A stretch of 64,000 bases of DNA from Lamellibrachia columna (lineage: Eukaryota > Annelida > Polychaeta > Sabellida > Siboglinidae), in contig OY759266.1 of NCBI GenBank assembly GCA_963662155.1, positions 2,750,639 to 2,814,638 of the forward strand, read 5' to 3'. The position numbers and the translations under genes are program-made. This document shows, piece by piece, positions 47,203-60,560 of the stretch (positions within the stretch are counted from its first letter, which is position 1; every line of letters begins with the position of its first letter). The notes beneath the pieces are model-generated. The model did not search any database. It saw nothing but the letters and a program-made list of their open reading frames with translations, and was not told the DNA's origin.

Positions 47203-47496
47203 AATATAATCCAGCTGGTGTAAACAAAATATTATAGTATTATTCATTTGTTTACATACCTGTACTAGATTCGTTTCAACAAAATATTATAATTTTATTA
47301 TTCATTCGCTTACATACCTGTACCAGATTCGCTAACTTATAATAAATATTCTCTCAAGATGAATTATTTTTTGTCTATACTTATTTATTTTAATAACTGT
47401 GAATTGTGTATTAAATTCATGCTCTACAACGGATAATACATAACTATTATCTATATTTATTTTTGCTAAAACAACATCAGTTGAGCAGAGTGTGTG

Positions 47497-47531
<35 letters not shown>

Positions 47532-48044
47532 ATGCGTGCGTGCGTGCGTGCGTGCGCAACTTTTCCATGAGCGGATGTTGACATTCACGGGACAAACTAA
47601 TACGGGCCAATCTTCCTGGTTTAATTTCGCAATGCGGATACCCTTCGAGTTAAATTTCTAAAATGCACACCACGTAGATATATTGTTCACCAGCAGATCA
47701 TGCATGAGGCATGTCTGGCGGTTCGCCCCCAAGGCGCTTTAAAAGTAATACCTCGTCTACTCTGAAACTATTTGTGACAAGTTAAACATGTTAAAAAAAG
47801 AATAATATAAGGGCTTAGTTTGGAAGCTCGCTGATACCATGGGCTCAACAGTATGCGGCGATCCGGACAGCGCTAATGCACAGGAAGTGATTTGTTTGGC
47901 CGAACCTGGCGCCTCCGTCTCGTCTATGTCGCCGGGTCAGCGACTTGAACAGAGAAGACAAAGTATCCAGTCGCTTTACATAAGACACCAGCGAATGGAA
48001 GCCAGGTAGTGAGAACTACGCGTGACATAAAATACAAATAAGAA

Positions 48045-48045
<1 letters not shown>
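47203..48045. other. Unique sequence with a two-copy duplication and a GTGC microsatellite
   Basis: A segment of about 55 bp containing cttacatacctgtaYYagattcg is present twice (47226-47333). A tgcg microsatellite lies at 47493-47556. No gene was recognised. Confidence 0.65.
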
Positions 48046-48096
<51 letters not shown>

Positions 48097-48160
48097 ATGC
48101 GTGCGGGCGTGCGTGCGTGCGGGCGTGCGTGCGGGCGGGCGTGCGCGCGCGCGCGCGCGT
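48046..48160. repeat. GTGC/GCGC microsatellite
   Basis: gtgc repeats with gcgggc and gcgcgc interruptions in the right half. Confidence 0.96.
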
Positions 48161-49092
48161 GCGTGTGCGTGTCCGCGTGGGTGCATATTTATAAACTCGA
48201 GCACTGTCTTTTTTGTTTACTACTACTCTTAGAAACAATTCTGTCAACAGTATGCCTAAATATTTCATAGATACCCGGCCCGGCCTATTGAACTATGAGT
48301 ACAAACTCTGTATATCGATGTCACTGTGTCGTAATCGTCCGTTCTTTCAAATGAACCCCCCGGCTCTGAAGGCGACACCGTAGACGAGGCGTCAGGCTCG
48401 GGGGTGTGGCGAGCGAGGCGGGTGTCGCGGGCGAGGAGCACCCGTCTAGGGTGACCGGAGACAGTGTGAAGTCGTCGTTTCGCGCTGTCGATCTGACCGG
48501 GATCGATGTGGACCACCCGCTGGGCTGTTCAACCGATAGAGGCAATCTGGCGGACCACACCATCCCTGCACAGTGTTTCCTGTTTGCGACGACAATTTGT
48601 TCATTTTTGAACCGCGAGATAAATTAATAAATCTCCCATGAGACAATGCGTCGCCAAACTCTTTTCTCTATTAATTTGAAACAATAAAAAATTACTAAAC
48701 GTATTTAACAAATATTGCGTTGTCATGCGGTCAATATAAGCGAAAGTCGTTTATCTCGAACTGTTCCCGTTATCACCAGTAAATGGCAGGCAATGCGTCA
48801 GATCGGAGATGGTTGTTGTTATAATAAATAATCTCTCTGTTCCGATGATTACTAATAAAAATGTATTTAATTTTGAAATCACAACATCATATGATTAATT
48901 AATGGGAAATAACATTATGTCGCGTTCTAAAAGAATAGCGCGCACAACGTTGTTTTAGCAGCGTCTCGTTGCTCTGTTTTGCGGCAGGGATAAGACGACT
49001 AGACCACCCGTCGAGCACTAGACGAAACCCTGCCCGACTGACTCACGCTCCACTGCTATAGCGCTCTTGGCGTTCCAGTCAGTCGCAGGTCT
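48161..49092. other. Unique sequence, no gene recognised
   Basis: About 930 bp. Overlapping frames on both strands near 48265-48646 show no known domain. Confidence 0.5.
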
Positions 49093-49292
49093 GTGTCGTC
49101 GTCTCTCTCCGTCGTCTCTCTCCGTCGTCTCTCCCCGTCGTCTCTCTCCGTCGTCTCTCTCCGTCGTCTCTCTCCGTCGTCTCTCTCCGTCGTCTCTCTC
49201 CGTCGTCTCTCCCCGTCGTCTCTCCCCGTCGTCTCTCTCCGTCGTCTCTCCCCGTCGTCTCTCTCCGTCGTCTCTCTCCGTCGTCTCTCCCC
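49093..49292. repeat. 13-bp minisatellite, about 15 units
   Basis: Units of cgtcgtctctctc, with ctccc variants. Its length is not a multiple of three and all frames are open. Confidence 0.96.
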
Positions 49293-50177
49293 GAACAAAA
49301 ACAACGCTTGTTACATAGTGTGAATAAACCACGAACACTGCACAAGTAGAGCTGAGTGTTTGCGGCCAACATATCGCTACGACGGAGTGATCTAAATGCA
49401 CATACGCGCTTCCAAAAAGCCACAGTCGACTGTCTGTTTATTTTTATGCTGTAGCGTCGTCAGATATTACGTTCGTCGTTATATACCATATAAGCATTGC
49501 CCAGTAATAGTGTAATTATAAAGGCTTTTAAGCTGAATACTTTGACCCAAGTACGACTTACGCGACTCAGCTATAAAGACTAGAAGGACGGCCGTGAAAA
49601 AGTCGCATCTGTATCATCATCCATAGTATATCTTTATTATCTGATTTAGCATTGGATATAACTGAACAATATATCTACATTTCCCAGGTTTTTGTCAGTA
49701 TCTTCATTTCGCGCAGCTTGCAAAAAACTGTCTATGACGTCATAAGCAGGCTGCGTTTCGGGCGGCTACGGTCGTCACTTGGGATGTTTGTGATATATTG
49801 CCCCGCATTAATACTGATGTTTTAGGTGCTGCCACGAAAGTATTTCATTGTAACTTTAACGGGGGTATTAAAATAATATGTAATTGCAAAACTTAGTTGC
49901 TTAAAAGGAAAATACGAAAATGGGATGGACTCATCACTGATGGTTGAACACGATTGATTGTCATGACGTGGAATCACATGCTTTGTAATAAATCTACTCC
50001 ACAAATCTGAAGCAACATGTTTTTATTTAGATTAACAACAGTAGTTAATTGATGCACAGAGAACGTAGGTCGAAATAGATGATTTAAAGATAAACGATTT
50101 GATATATTTTACGCATCTAACATTGATTGCGAGAATTAGGGGTCAGATCTGAATGAGTTACACATTAGAAATACGGC
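49293..50177. other. Unique sequence, no gene recognised
   Basis: No array, exon or RNA gene was recognised. Confidence 0.5.
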
Positions 50178-50353
50178 GAATATGAATGGCGATGAAATAG
50201 GAATAGGAATGGCGATGAAACAGGAATAGGAATGGCGATGAAATAGGAATAGGAATGGCGATGAAATAGGAATATGAATGGCGATGAAATAGGAATAGGA
50301 ATGGCGATGAAATAGGAATAGGAATGGCGATGAAATAGGAATAGGAATGGCGA
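50178..50353. repeat. 23-bp minisatellite, about 8 units
   Basis: Units of gaatggcgatgaaataggaa followed by tag, with two single-base variants. Confidence 0.96.
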
Positions 50354-51033
50354 TTAAAGATGTCGAAGATGTGGCGTGTGCAAAACAAAACACAGGAACA
50401 TGAGATTCGGGTCGGAAGCTGGATGCGAGAAAGAGTTACCAATTTAGAAATATGAAGAAATGTGGCAAGAACCGCATAAAATGTAACGTAATTAACTATG
50501 AATATATAATTGACATAACATAACAAAATAGAATAAAGATGACGCAATAGCGATAATGTAAAACGGATGCGGAGCAGGGGTCTGGGATCGTTGTAATAAG
50601 ACAATGAACGGATCTCGTCCTTAACATCGAATATTTATGAAGGAGAAACCAATAATTAATCACGAAGCACCGGAGGAGCCGCGTGTACACAACATAACCG
50701 AGACTGAGACACGCGGAAGAGGTCAGATGAACTTCATTTATAACGTTGTATAATAAACTGCACTAGATGATAACATTGTCTCAAGTCACTTACGTTGTCG
50801 AGGCACTCTATGACCAAAAAAGCAGTTTGCTGGAAAAACAAGAAGAAGCGGAAATATCTCATTTATCTTAATTCATGAGCCACATACGTTGCCACCGCGT
50901 CTACAGCCGACTCAAGACTGGTGAGCCTGGTCGTCTGCCGGTTGTTAGCGTCGTCAATTAACGTAATGTTGGCATATATAAATGTACCAGGACGGCCATG
51001 TTGTGTGGATTCCCCGTATGCAATGCAGACTTT
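50354..51033. other. Unique sequence, no gene recognised
   Basis: No array or exon was recognised. Confidence 0.5.
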
Positions 51034-51213
51034 TGAGGACGCGGAATGCTTGAGAACACGGAATGCCTGAGAATACGGAATGCTTGAGAACACCGGATGC
51101 CTGAGAACTCAGAATGTTTGAGAACACGGAATGCCTGAGAACACGGAATGTTTGAGAACACGGAATGCATGAGAGCACGGAATGTTTGAGAACACGGAAT
51201 GCATGAGAGCATG
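51034..51213. repeat. 17-bp minisatellite, about 10 units
   Basis: Units of tgagaacacggaatgct/c, with several substitutions (ataccgg, ctcaga, agagc). Confidence 0.94.
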
Positions 51214-52469
51214 TCTGTATGGCTTCATCGATTTTAGATGTCTTCTGTCATTTGTATTTATACTAAAAACAAACTTATCTGGGGCTAATGCAGAAGTTTT
51301 GTACGCGAGGCCACAACATGTCACATGTTTATCCCGTCTTATGTATGGGGGGGGGTATTTTACTACCCCTTGGCAGAGATAACGTAGAAGGGGTTTCCAT
51401 CTTTTAGTTACTCATCCGAAAGACACACATTTTCAATTTTATAAATATATGCCTGGCACTAGTTGAGATTGTTCGTCGTAATGGTTTATAATGCAATTGG
51501 TCGATGTTACCGGCCATATTAATTGGTATGTGTTGAAATTGCCGACGGCAACGTCATCTGCCGAAGTGTTATGAAGTCGATACGCAAATTCACAGGAACC
51601 GTGCGGTGTCACGTTTACAGATCATCGTAAATGTTGACTGACTACTTTGCATTGCGGTTGGTTAGCATATCTTGCCACCCGCGTTTGTGACACCAGGAAA
51701 TATAACTGTCACTGCCATCAGCAGATGTCTTGTTGAACGACCACACGGAAGCAACATACGTGACGGGGAACACGAATAGCCGAAGGTATACGTGACGTTA
51801 TCGCGTGATGGATAGAGAAAGCAACCAAATACAGATCTGTGTTTGCGAACTAGAGAAATTGAGGGCTGAGATGATGGAAAACATCAGTGAACATCAGGCG
51901 TTTGCGCCAGTTTTCAAGATATGTAGAGTCATTATCAAATTAGTGTAACTTTAAGATTATAATTTTTTTGCTGGAAATATTCTATTCGAAATATCACCAG
52001 TCTCAATACATTATTTTTCAAAAAAATACACAACAAAAGGCTGCGGAACACGCTGCGCGTATGGTCCTACTTCCGTGAATACTTGTAAACGTCAACATTA
52101 CGATAACATAATCACACCTTCGTCGTGACACATTGAAAGCTAAAAGTCTGCCTGACGCGGGACATTGGCGTCAGTGAGTGTTGCTGAATTCCTTTGATTC
52201 GAAGTGCGGGACCTCGTCACGTCACAAGAATAGTTGACACGTATGACACTGAGCAACGAGTTCTTCTGGGACGCATCAGTGCAGCTGTTCGGATTGTCCA
52301 ACAGAACAACCCACAGCGACACGGCGGGGATCGGGTGAACAAATCTTGACAAGATGGCGGCTTTCACAAGAAATACGAGGTCGCGGGGTGCAGCGAGATG
52401 CGAGCAAACAGGAACGTTGCTTTAAAACACCTACAACAGTTGACAGTCCCTCCTCCAGTAATCGTCGAT
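51214..52469. other. Unique sequence, no gene recognised
   Basis: About 1.25 kb. It has a G-run at 51344-51354 and short frames without family resemblance. Confidence 0.5.
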
Positions 52470-52552
52470 GTTCACATATGTTCACATATGCAGACCGTGA
52501 ATAGTTTAAGTAATATGCGGAGTTGACTGCATGTTTTGTTAAAATCGTTGTA

Positions 52553-52680
52553 AGAATTGACTTTGATCAATAGTTCGGGTAACTTTGATCAATAGTTCGG
52601 GTAACTTTGATTGATAGCTCGGTTAACTTTGATCGATAGCTGGGACAATTTTTATTGATAGCTCGGGTAACTTTTTCCTT
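52553..52680. repeat. 22-bp minisatellite, about 5 units
   Basis: Units of aactttgatcaatagttcgg followed by gt, increasingly diverged to the right. Confidence 0.92.
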
Positions 52681-52856
52681 TTATCGGTATATCCTGTAAA
52701 AAAGTAATTCAGTGGTTTGCCCTACGAGGGTCGTAATGGATACTATAGGTTTGATTTTTCGCGAAATTATTCTACGAGACGAGTGAAATAATTAAATTGA
52801 GGAAGAACAATTAGGATTCCATAAGAACAATATAAGGTACAACACCTTTCTAAGCA

Positions 52857-53436
52857 CTGCATACACATGGTTGACGACGTACTTGTAACACAGTACACGG
52901 AATACACATGGTTGACGACGTACTTGTAACACAGTACACGGAATACACATGGTTGACGACGTACTTGTAACACAGTTAACGGAATACACATGGTTGACGA
53001 CGTACTTGTAACACAGTACACGGAATACACATGGTTGACGACGTACTTGTAACACAGTTAACGGAATACACATGGTTGACGACGTACTTGTAACACAGTA
53101 CACGGAATACACATGGTTGACGACGTACTTGTAACACAGTTAACGGAATACACATGGTTGACGACGTACTTGTAACACAGTTAACGGAATACACATGGTT
53201 GACGACGTACTTGTAACACAGTTAACGGAATACACATGGTTGACGACGTACTTGTAACACAGTTAACGGAATACACATGGTTGACGACGTACTTGTAACA
53301 CAGTACACGGAATACACATGGTTGACGACGTACTTGTAACACAGTACACGGAATACACATGGTTGACGACGTACTTGTAACACAGTACACGGAATACACA
53401 TGGTTGACGACGTACTTGTAACACAGTTAACGGAAT
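52857..53436. repeat. 41-bp minisatellite, 14 units
   Basis: The unit is acacatggttgacgacgtac followed by ttgtaacacagttaacggaat. The only common variant is gtaca for gttaa, which marks unit blocks. Confidence 0.97.
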
Positions 53437-53705
53437 AAAGAACACGATCCATCTAAACGTTGACTGTAATTTTCACAGTAAAAATATGCCATCTTCCGGA
53501 AATTCGGAGAAACATTGGCTATGGATATGGATATGTTTGCTTTTTACACTTTTACAAATTACCCGATCTAACGATCAAAGTCCATTAGTATAACTGTTTC
53601 ACCGACTTTGCATGCTACGTCAACCATTCGCGCACTACACATTTCAACATCAACGGACCTGATTCGCGACGGGCTACATTAAAAGTGAAGGCAGCTTCAA
53701 TATGC

Positions 53706-53902
53706 TACGATATGCTACAGTTATTAAAAAAGAACTGTTAATGAACGAATTATTATTATTATTATCGTTAACATCATCATAGTTATTATAATGACAATAT
53801 ATGGGACTAACAATTAAATATGTTTATTTTATTTTACACACATGTCATCATTAACGATGAGGACCACACATATAAATCTCTATAGCTGCAATACACCTGC
53901 GA
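53706..53902. other. Unique AT-rich spacer
   Basis: No feature beyond a short TTA run near 53750. Confidence 0.6.
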
Positions 53903-55372
53903 ATACTTTATGGAGCCAATACTGTCGCTACCCCAAAAAGCAGACGCTATAGCATTTAACACATGATATTATCATACACACAGTACTTTCTGGAGCCAAT
54001 ACTGTCGCTACCCCAAAAAGCAGAAGCTATAGCATCTAACACATGATATTATCATACACACGGTACTTTATGGAGCCAATACTGTCGCTACCCCAAAAAG
54101 CAGAAGTTATAGCATCTAACACATGATATTATCATACACACAGTACTTTCTGGAGCCAATACTGTCGCTACCCCAAAAAGCAGAAGCTATAGCATCTAAC
54201 ACATGATATTATCATACACACGGTACTTTATGGAGCCAATACTGTCGCTACCCCAAAAAGCAGAAGTTATAGCATCTAACACATGATATTATCATACACA
54301 CAGTACTTTATGGAGCCAATACTGTCGCTACCCCAAAAAAGCAGAAGCTATAGCATCTAACACATGATATTATCATACACACAGTACTTTCTGGAGCCAA
54401 TACTGTCGCTACCCCAAAAAGCAGAAGATATAGCATCTAACACATGATATTATCATACACACAGTACTTTCTGGAGCCAATACTGTCGCTACCCCAAAAA
54501 GCAGAAGCTATAGCATCTAACACATGATATTATCATACACACAGTACTTTCTGGAGCCAATACTGTCGCTACCCCAAAAAGCAGAAGATATAGCATCTAA
54601 CACATGATATTATCATACACATAGTACTTTCTGGAGCCAATACTGTCGCTACCCCAAAAAGCAGAAGCTATAGCATCTAACACATGATATTATCATACAC
54701 ACAGTACTTTCTGGAGCCAATACTGTCGCTACCCCAAAAAGCAGACGCTATAGCATCTAACACATGATATTATCATACACACAGTACTTTCTGGAGCCAA
54801 TACTGTCGCTACCCCAAAAAGCAGAAGATATAGCATCTAACACATGATATTATCATACACACAGTACTTTCTGGAGCCAATACTGTCGCTACCCCAAAAA
54901 GCAGAAGCTATAGCATCTAACACATGATATTATCATACACACAGTACTTTCTGGAGCCAATACTGTCGCTACCCCAAAAAGCAGACGCTATAGCATCTAA
55001 CACATGATATTATCATACACACAGTACTTGCTGGAGCCAATACTGTCGCTACCCCAAAAAGCAGAAGCTATAGCATCTAACACATGATATTATCATACAC
55101 ACAGTACTTTATGGAGCCAAAATTGTCGCTACCCCAAAAAGCAGACGCTATAGCATCTAACACGTGATATTATCATACACACAGTACTTTCTGGAGCCAA
55201 TACTGTCGCTACCCCAAAAAGCAGAAGATATAGCATCTAACACATGATATTATCATACACACAGTACTTTCTGGAGCCAATACTGTCGCTACCCCAAAAA
55301 GCAGACGCTATAGCATCTAACACGTGATATTATCATACACACAGTACTTTCTGGAGCTAATACAAACGCAGA
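53903..55372. repeat. 80-bp minisatellite, about 18 units
   Basis: The unit begins tggagccaatactgtcgcta and continues ccccaaaaagcagaagctat, agcatctaacacatgatatt and atcatacacacagtacttt. Variant positions (agctat, agatat, cgctat; tactttC/A; cA/Ggta) recur in blocks, so larger segments have been copied. One unit carries an extra A (near 54340). Confidence 0.97.
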
Positions 55373-55885
55373 CGCTAGCATCTGACACATAATAATATTA
55401 TTATCATACACACCCAACGAAAATCTTAGAACGTGAGTATCACTTATACGGAAATCTTCGTCAGTTCTGGTTTACGATTAGCGCATTTCTTAGTAAAAGA
55501 AGCTGACACCTATTTCGAGTATTTAGCAAAGATGGAAATCAACGCAAGTCATCATTCTCGTTTCATTCATGCGTTTGTGACGTCATAGCGCTCGAAAATG
55601 GCATTCGTGAGAAAATCAACGTTCCGTGTGACTTTCGGTGCTACACGGGTGACCTTGTCTGTTTGACTCTTAGTCGGATGCGCAGATTGTCAGATGTCTT
55701 GGCATCTTTCCACCCACAACGTGTTGTTCTCGTCTCAACATCACCAAAGATTCGCACATGTTTAAATACCATGACAGAGTGACACAAATACCATGACAGA
55801 GTGACACCTATCGTTCTGTCGGGAGTGTGGCGACTAGACACGATCCACGCCTGCTGGATACAAAGACGAGTTCACTGCGAATTTA
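55373..55885. other. Unique sequence with a 22-bp duplication
   Basis: The segment aaataccatgacagagtgac occurs twice at 55765-55810. No gene was recognised. Confidence 0.6.
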
Positions 55886-56012
55886 ACATTTAACAAACAG
55901 GATACATCTAGACATTTAACAAACAGGACACATCTAGACATTTAACAAACAGGATACATCTAGACATTTAACAAACAGGATACATCTAGACATTTAACAA
56001 ACAGGATACATA
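55886..56012. repeat. 26-bp minisatellite, 5 units
   Basis: Units of acatttaacaaacaggatac followed by atctag. Confidence 0.96.
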
Positions 56013-56750
56013 TCAGAAAGAAAGTTTCCAAAAACTCCAATAAACTTTCGCAGTTCGTGTACACGCTTCTGAAGTTTATTGTCGACACATCCAGCGATTT
56101 TTATGAATTAAGTGTCTTTCTGTTATGTGAAGACTATTGTGAATGGTATGATACGTAGGTTTTCACAATAATCTGCATGTGTGCCATAAATGTGCATGAT
56201 ACTTAGCACATATCTGGTGGTAGCCTCGTTAATATTCACGTTTATAATTTATAACCTCATGTCTTTGAACAACATTTTTGCGTAAGTAAATTGATCCTAC
56301 ATTGTATGTTGTCTTGTTACTTTGATGCGCCGAAGTATTCACCAAATGTCGGTGAATAAGTCGACTTCAACACAGATTCTATGCGCGAAGTTAAGTGGCG
56401 TATAATCACTGTTAAGTAAGGTTAGAATTGGGCAAAAACCCACCCGCCTGACTGTCGACTGTGCGGCCTGTGGACTGCAGGAGAGACAAGCGCACGTGCA
56501 TTATTCCATGACAGGGGATTCATTTTAATTTTCCACATCCGTGGCCATAATTGGCATGATTGACATCGCGCGCGATCACGTCAAAAATGGCGCGCCTCTC
56601 AATCCCAACAAACCGTGACAAGAGGCGGTTGAGATGGAGAGAGGGGGAGAAATGGAAAGGGGGGAGAGATGAAGAGACGGGGGGAGAGAGAGAGATGAGT
56701 ACTTATTTGTCTTTGTGATTTATGTGGAACAAAAGGATAAACGAGAGAAG
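56013..56750. other. Unique sequence, no gene recognised
   Basis: Ends in a gagag-rich stretch (56630-56700) before the CACG array. No exon was recognised. Confidence 0.5.
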
Positions 56751-56756
56751 GACACA

Positions 56757-56832
<76 letters not shown>

Positions 56833-57087
56833 CGTACGCACGCACGCACGCACGCACACACACGCACGCACGCACGCACACACACACACACACGCACGCA
56901 CGCACGCACACACACACACACGCACGCACACACACACGTACGCACGCACGCACGCACGCACACACACACGTACGCACGCACGCACGCACACACGCACGCA
57001 CACACACACACACACACACGCACACACGCACACACACACGCACGCAAGCACACACACACACAAACACACAAACACACACACACACAC
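56751..57087. repeat. CACG/CA microsatellite
   Basis: Starts as pure cacg repeats and grades into mixed CA and CACG runs. Confidence 0.98.
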
Positions 57088-57137
57088 TGTAACAGTTACT
57101 GGGCCGACATGGTTCGGCATGATTTGGCGGTGGAGCG

Positions 57138-57297
57138 AAGGGACCACGGACCTTCAGTACTGTCCAACTCGTTACGAAGGGACCACGGACCTTCAGTACT
57201 GTCCAACTCGTTACGAAGCGACCACGGACCTTCTGTACTGTCCAACTCGTTACGAAGGGACCACGGACCTTCAGTACTGTCCAACTCGTTACGAAGC
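57138..57297. repeat. 39-bp minisatellite, 4 units
   Basis: Units of gggaccacggaccttcagta followed by ctgtccaactcgttacgaa. Unrelated in sequence to the 39-bp RT-derived array. Confidence 0.95.
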
Positions 57298-57364
57298 GAT
57301 CTTGACAAGAGCTGTTAATGTGTAAACACCGGACGGCGAACTTATAGCACACGGCGACATGTCC

Positions 57365-59262
57365 GCTCAACCAATTTGTTTTGCTACTAAAGCAATGTTC
57401 ACATGAGTTAGTGCCACTAATCACCGCTACGATAAACCCGTCTCTCACGACATCAAATGTACCTGCTGATTTCAAACATGTAATCGTTAAACCACTTTTG
57501 AAAATACCTACGCTGGATAAAGACATCTTACAGAACTACCGCCCTGTGTCGAACTTGCCATTTGTGTCGAAATTGGTTGAAAAAGTGGTTCCAAAACAAA
57601 TTAGCACACACGTTGATGAAAATGCTTTTCGCGACCCTTTTCAATCTGCATACCAATGCGGCCACTCTACAGAAACAGCGTTACTCCGTGTCAAAATGAC
57701 ATCGCCGCGGCACTGGACAGAAAATGTACAACAATCCTCGTGATGCTTGATTTGTCGTGCGCATTTGATACAGTCGGTCATGAGTTGTTGAAGACTTGAA
57801 CACTCATTCGGCGTGAACGACAAGACGCTTGCGTGGCTGCAGTGGCATAGGAAGAGCCGAGTCGGTTGATTCAATCTTGACGCGTTGCGTCCCACAAGGG
57901 TGTAGATTTGGTATGCAGTATCATTGTTATGCTGATGACACTCAAATCTACCTCACAGTTGAACGAGATGAATCCATTGTGGCGGCACTGAAGAAGGTGG
58001 AATTGTATATAGCGGAAGTGGCTGCATGGTTGACCAAAAACCTGTTAAAACTTAACAGAGAGAAATGTGAGGCGATCGTCTTCTTCCCAGTGAAGCAACG
58101 TGACAGTCTGCCTGCTGACGTATACATTACAGTAGCCGGTCATCGAATTCAACCTTCATCGTGTGTGCGCAATTTGGGTGTGCAATTTGATAGCAAATGG
58201 AACACTAGATTGCCAACACTGTGAAAAGTTGCTACTATCAGATAAGAAATATTGGGCGAATTCGGCCACATCTGACCGAAGAATCATGCAAGACACTTGT
58301 TCACGCACTAGTGACATCACGTTTAGATTATGGAAATGCTCTTCTTTATGGTCTCCCACAGACGGCGCTGCAACGTCTACAAAAGGTACAGAACTGTGCT
58401 GCTCGCCTCATTACCCGTACAAGGAAACACGAACACATCACACCCGTGTTGCAGCGTTTACACTGACTGCCTGTTCATTTGCGACCAACTTACAAAGTGC
58501 TTTTGTTTACCTATTGTGCATTAAATGGTCTGGCGCCGGACCACCTGGCTGAGTTAATTAGCTACTGCTCCATTAACAGAACTCTACGATCTGCTTCGCT
58601 GCCAGCCCATTTATTCATACCGGTTTCATTGATTGTCACACATGGTGATCGCCGTTTCGCTGTTTGCTCAGCCGTTCTATGGAACAATTTAACACCTTCT
58701 CTGAGGACAGCGAAATCATTACAAGTATTTAAGACACTTTTGAAAACTCACCTTTTCAAACAAACTTTTTTATAACTCACCGATGAGGACATTTTATGGG
58801 CATTCATTGGATTGTATATTGTACATTAGATTGTAAATATTATTTTCTTAGCATATTTATTTTATTATTTTCACTTGCATTACTGAACTTATTTAAAGTA
58901 TAGTTCTTAAGAAGTTTTTTATAATTGTATTTAGCGTTTTTATGTTTATATTCTGAGTCTTACTTGTATAAATGAATATATTTAAAGTAGTTTTTACAAT
59001 ATTTTATATATTTAATTTGTTTCATGATAATTTTTTTACTTTTATTTGTATTACAAACTATATTTAAAGTAGTGTTATAGAATATTTTAACATGGTTAAT
59101 TTGCTAGCATTCTTTAGCATTTGTGTAGACTATTCTCAGTATTCTCTTAGCAATGTTGTGGCCTGTAAAATAATATACTATGTATATAAAGTGCCTGAGA
59201 GCAATCTCGATTGATCGGGCGCTATATAAGTACTTTTATTATTATTATTATTATTATTTTTG
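57365..59262 (+). mobile_element. L2/CR1-group LINE, 5'-truncated, with 3' end and TTA tail
   Basis: The 5' truncation is near 57365. The RT and C-terminal coding remnant (57375-58775) is followed by about 450 bp of AT-rich 3' UTR. The 3' end is gatcgggcgctatataagta (59215-59234), followed by a TTA/ATT repeat tail (59238-59260). A gcgctatataag-type end with a short tandem tail is typical of L2-like elements. Confidence 0.92.
57375..58775 (+). pseudogene. L2-group ORF2 RT remnant with frameshifts and deletions
   Basis: The first frame reads KQCSHELVPLITATINPSLT and DILQNYRPVSNLPFVSKLVE to about 57690, where one missing base shifts the frame. The next frame gives NDIAAALDRKCTTILVMLDL and SCAFDTVGHELL (motif A). 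It then loses sequence: CVPQGC is followed directly by RFGMQYHCYADDTQIYL, so roughly 20 residues between motif B and motif C (YADD) are deleted. The frame continues to VRNLGVQFDSK, shifts again near 58200, then reads CYYQIRNIGRIRPHLTEESC to VLQRLH. A TGA at 58464-58466 probably replaces the tryptophan of LHWLPV. It ends LLKTHLFKQTFL at a natural stop. Dead copy. Confidence 0.92.
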
Positions 59263-59479
59263 TATATAAATCTCTGTGGAGTGTCACCTTGGCCCAGATT
59301 ACCATAAGAGCTCTTGAAACCTGCCAAATGGCCTAGACCAGAGACGTCAAGTGTGTTTGGACAAGCTCCGGTGTCTGAGATCCGTTGGTCTACCGCAAAG
59401 ACAACACGTTGTTGAGACGAGCAGATACAGTTTATATATTGCAAATCTTAGTTTACTCATACGAAGCTGCGTGCAGCGT

Positions 59480-60042
59480 TAGACAGGAACACGACTGTAC
59501 GTGATGTGTAGCAGTGACGATGTTTACAGGCACACGACTGTACGTGATGTGTAGCAGTGACGATGTTTACAGGCACACGACTGTACGTGATGTGTGGCAG
59601 TGACGATGTTTACAGGCACACGACTGTACGTGATGTGTAGCAGTGACGATGTTTACAGGCACACGACTGTACGTGATGTGTGGCAGTGACGATGTTTACA
59701 GGCACACGACTGTACGTGATGTGTAGCAGTGACGATGTTTACAGGCACACGACTGTACGTGATGTGTAGCAGTGACGATGTTTACAGGCACACGACTGTA
59801 CGTGATGTGTAGCAGTGACGATGTTTACAGGCACACGACTGTACGTGATGTGTGGCAGTGACGATGTTTACAGGCACACGACTGTACGTGATGTGTAGCA
59901 GTGACGATGTTTACAGGCACACGACTGTACGTGATGTGTAGCAGTGACGATGTTTACAGGCACACGACTGTACGTGATGTGTAGCAGTGACGATGTTTAC
60001 AGGCACACGACTGTACGTGATGTGTAGCAGTGACAATGTTTA
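59480..60042. repeat. 43-bp minisatellite, about 13 units
   Basis: The unit is acaggcacacgactgtacgt followed by gatgtgtagcagtgacgatgttt. The only frequent variant is gtggc for gtagc. Confidence 0.97.
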
Positions 60043-60312
60043 CAGTAACAACTGGCGGTTCTGGGAAAATTCTCCAAGACGACGCTTCTGTGCTCGACAG
60101 GCAGATTTTTACGCGTATTATATCTAATCATCACACGACTTCAATTTACATGCATACTACATATATCATGTTTTCACCAGCTGGCACCGTAGGAATTGAA
60201 ACTGAATCGCTTTGTCTTAACGACGTTCTTTCTTCGGGTTTAATGAGGCGCCATAACGATCATCTGGAAACCAGTACCTAAGACGTCAAGTAACTAATTA
60301 ACGTATCAAACA

Positions 60313-60318
<6 letters not shown>
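60043..60318. other. Unique sequence, no gene recognised
   Basis: The frame at 60030-60281 begins in the repeat and has no recognisable domain. Confidence 0.5.

Positions 60319-60560
<242 letters not shown>

Larger units (their letters stand above)
52470..53705. mobile_element. Long inverted-repeat (foldback) element, copy 2
   Basis: The left arm pieces at 52470-52560 (gtgaatagtttaagtaat, gcggagttgactgc) and 52690-52790 (cagtggtttgcc, ataggtttgat) match the left arm of copy 1. The right arm at 53440-53705 (ccgatctaacgatcaaagtc, cctgattcgcgacgggcta) is its reverse complement. The left arm is interrupted by a 22-bp array and the loop is filled by a 41-bp array. No coding capacity. Confidence 0.65.

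Noticed and set aside
57138..57297. Link between this 39-bp array and the 39-bp RT-derived array
   Set aside because: Same period but unrelated sequence. The position beside the LINE truncation point is probably coincidence.
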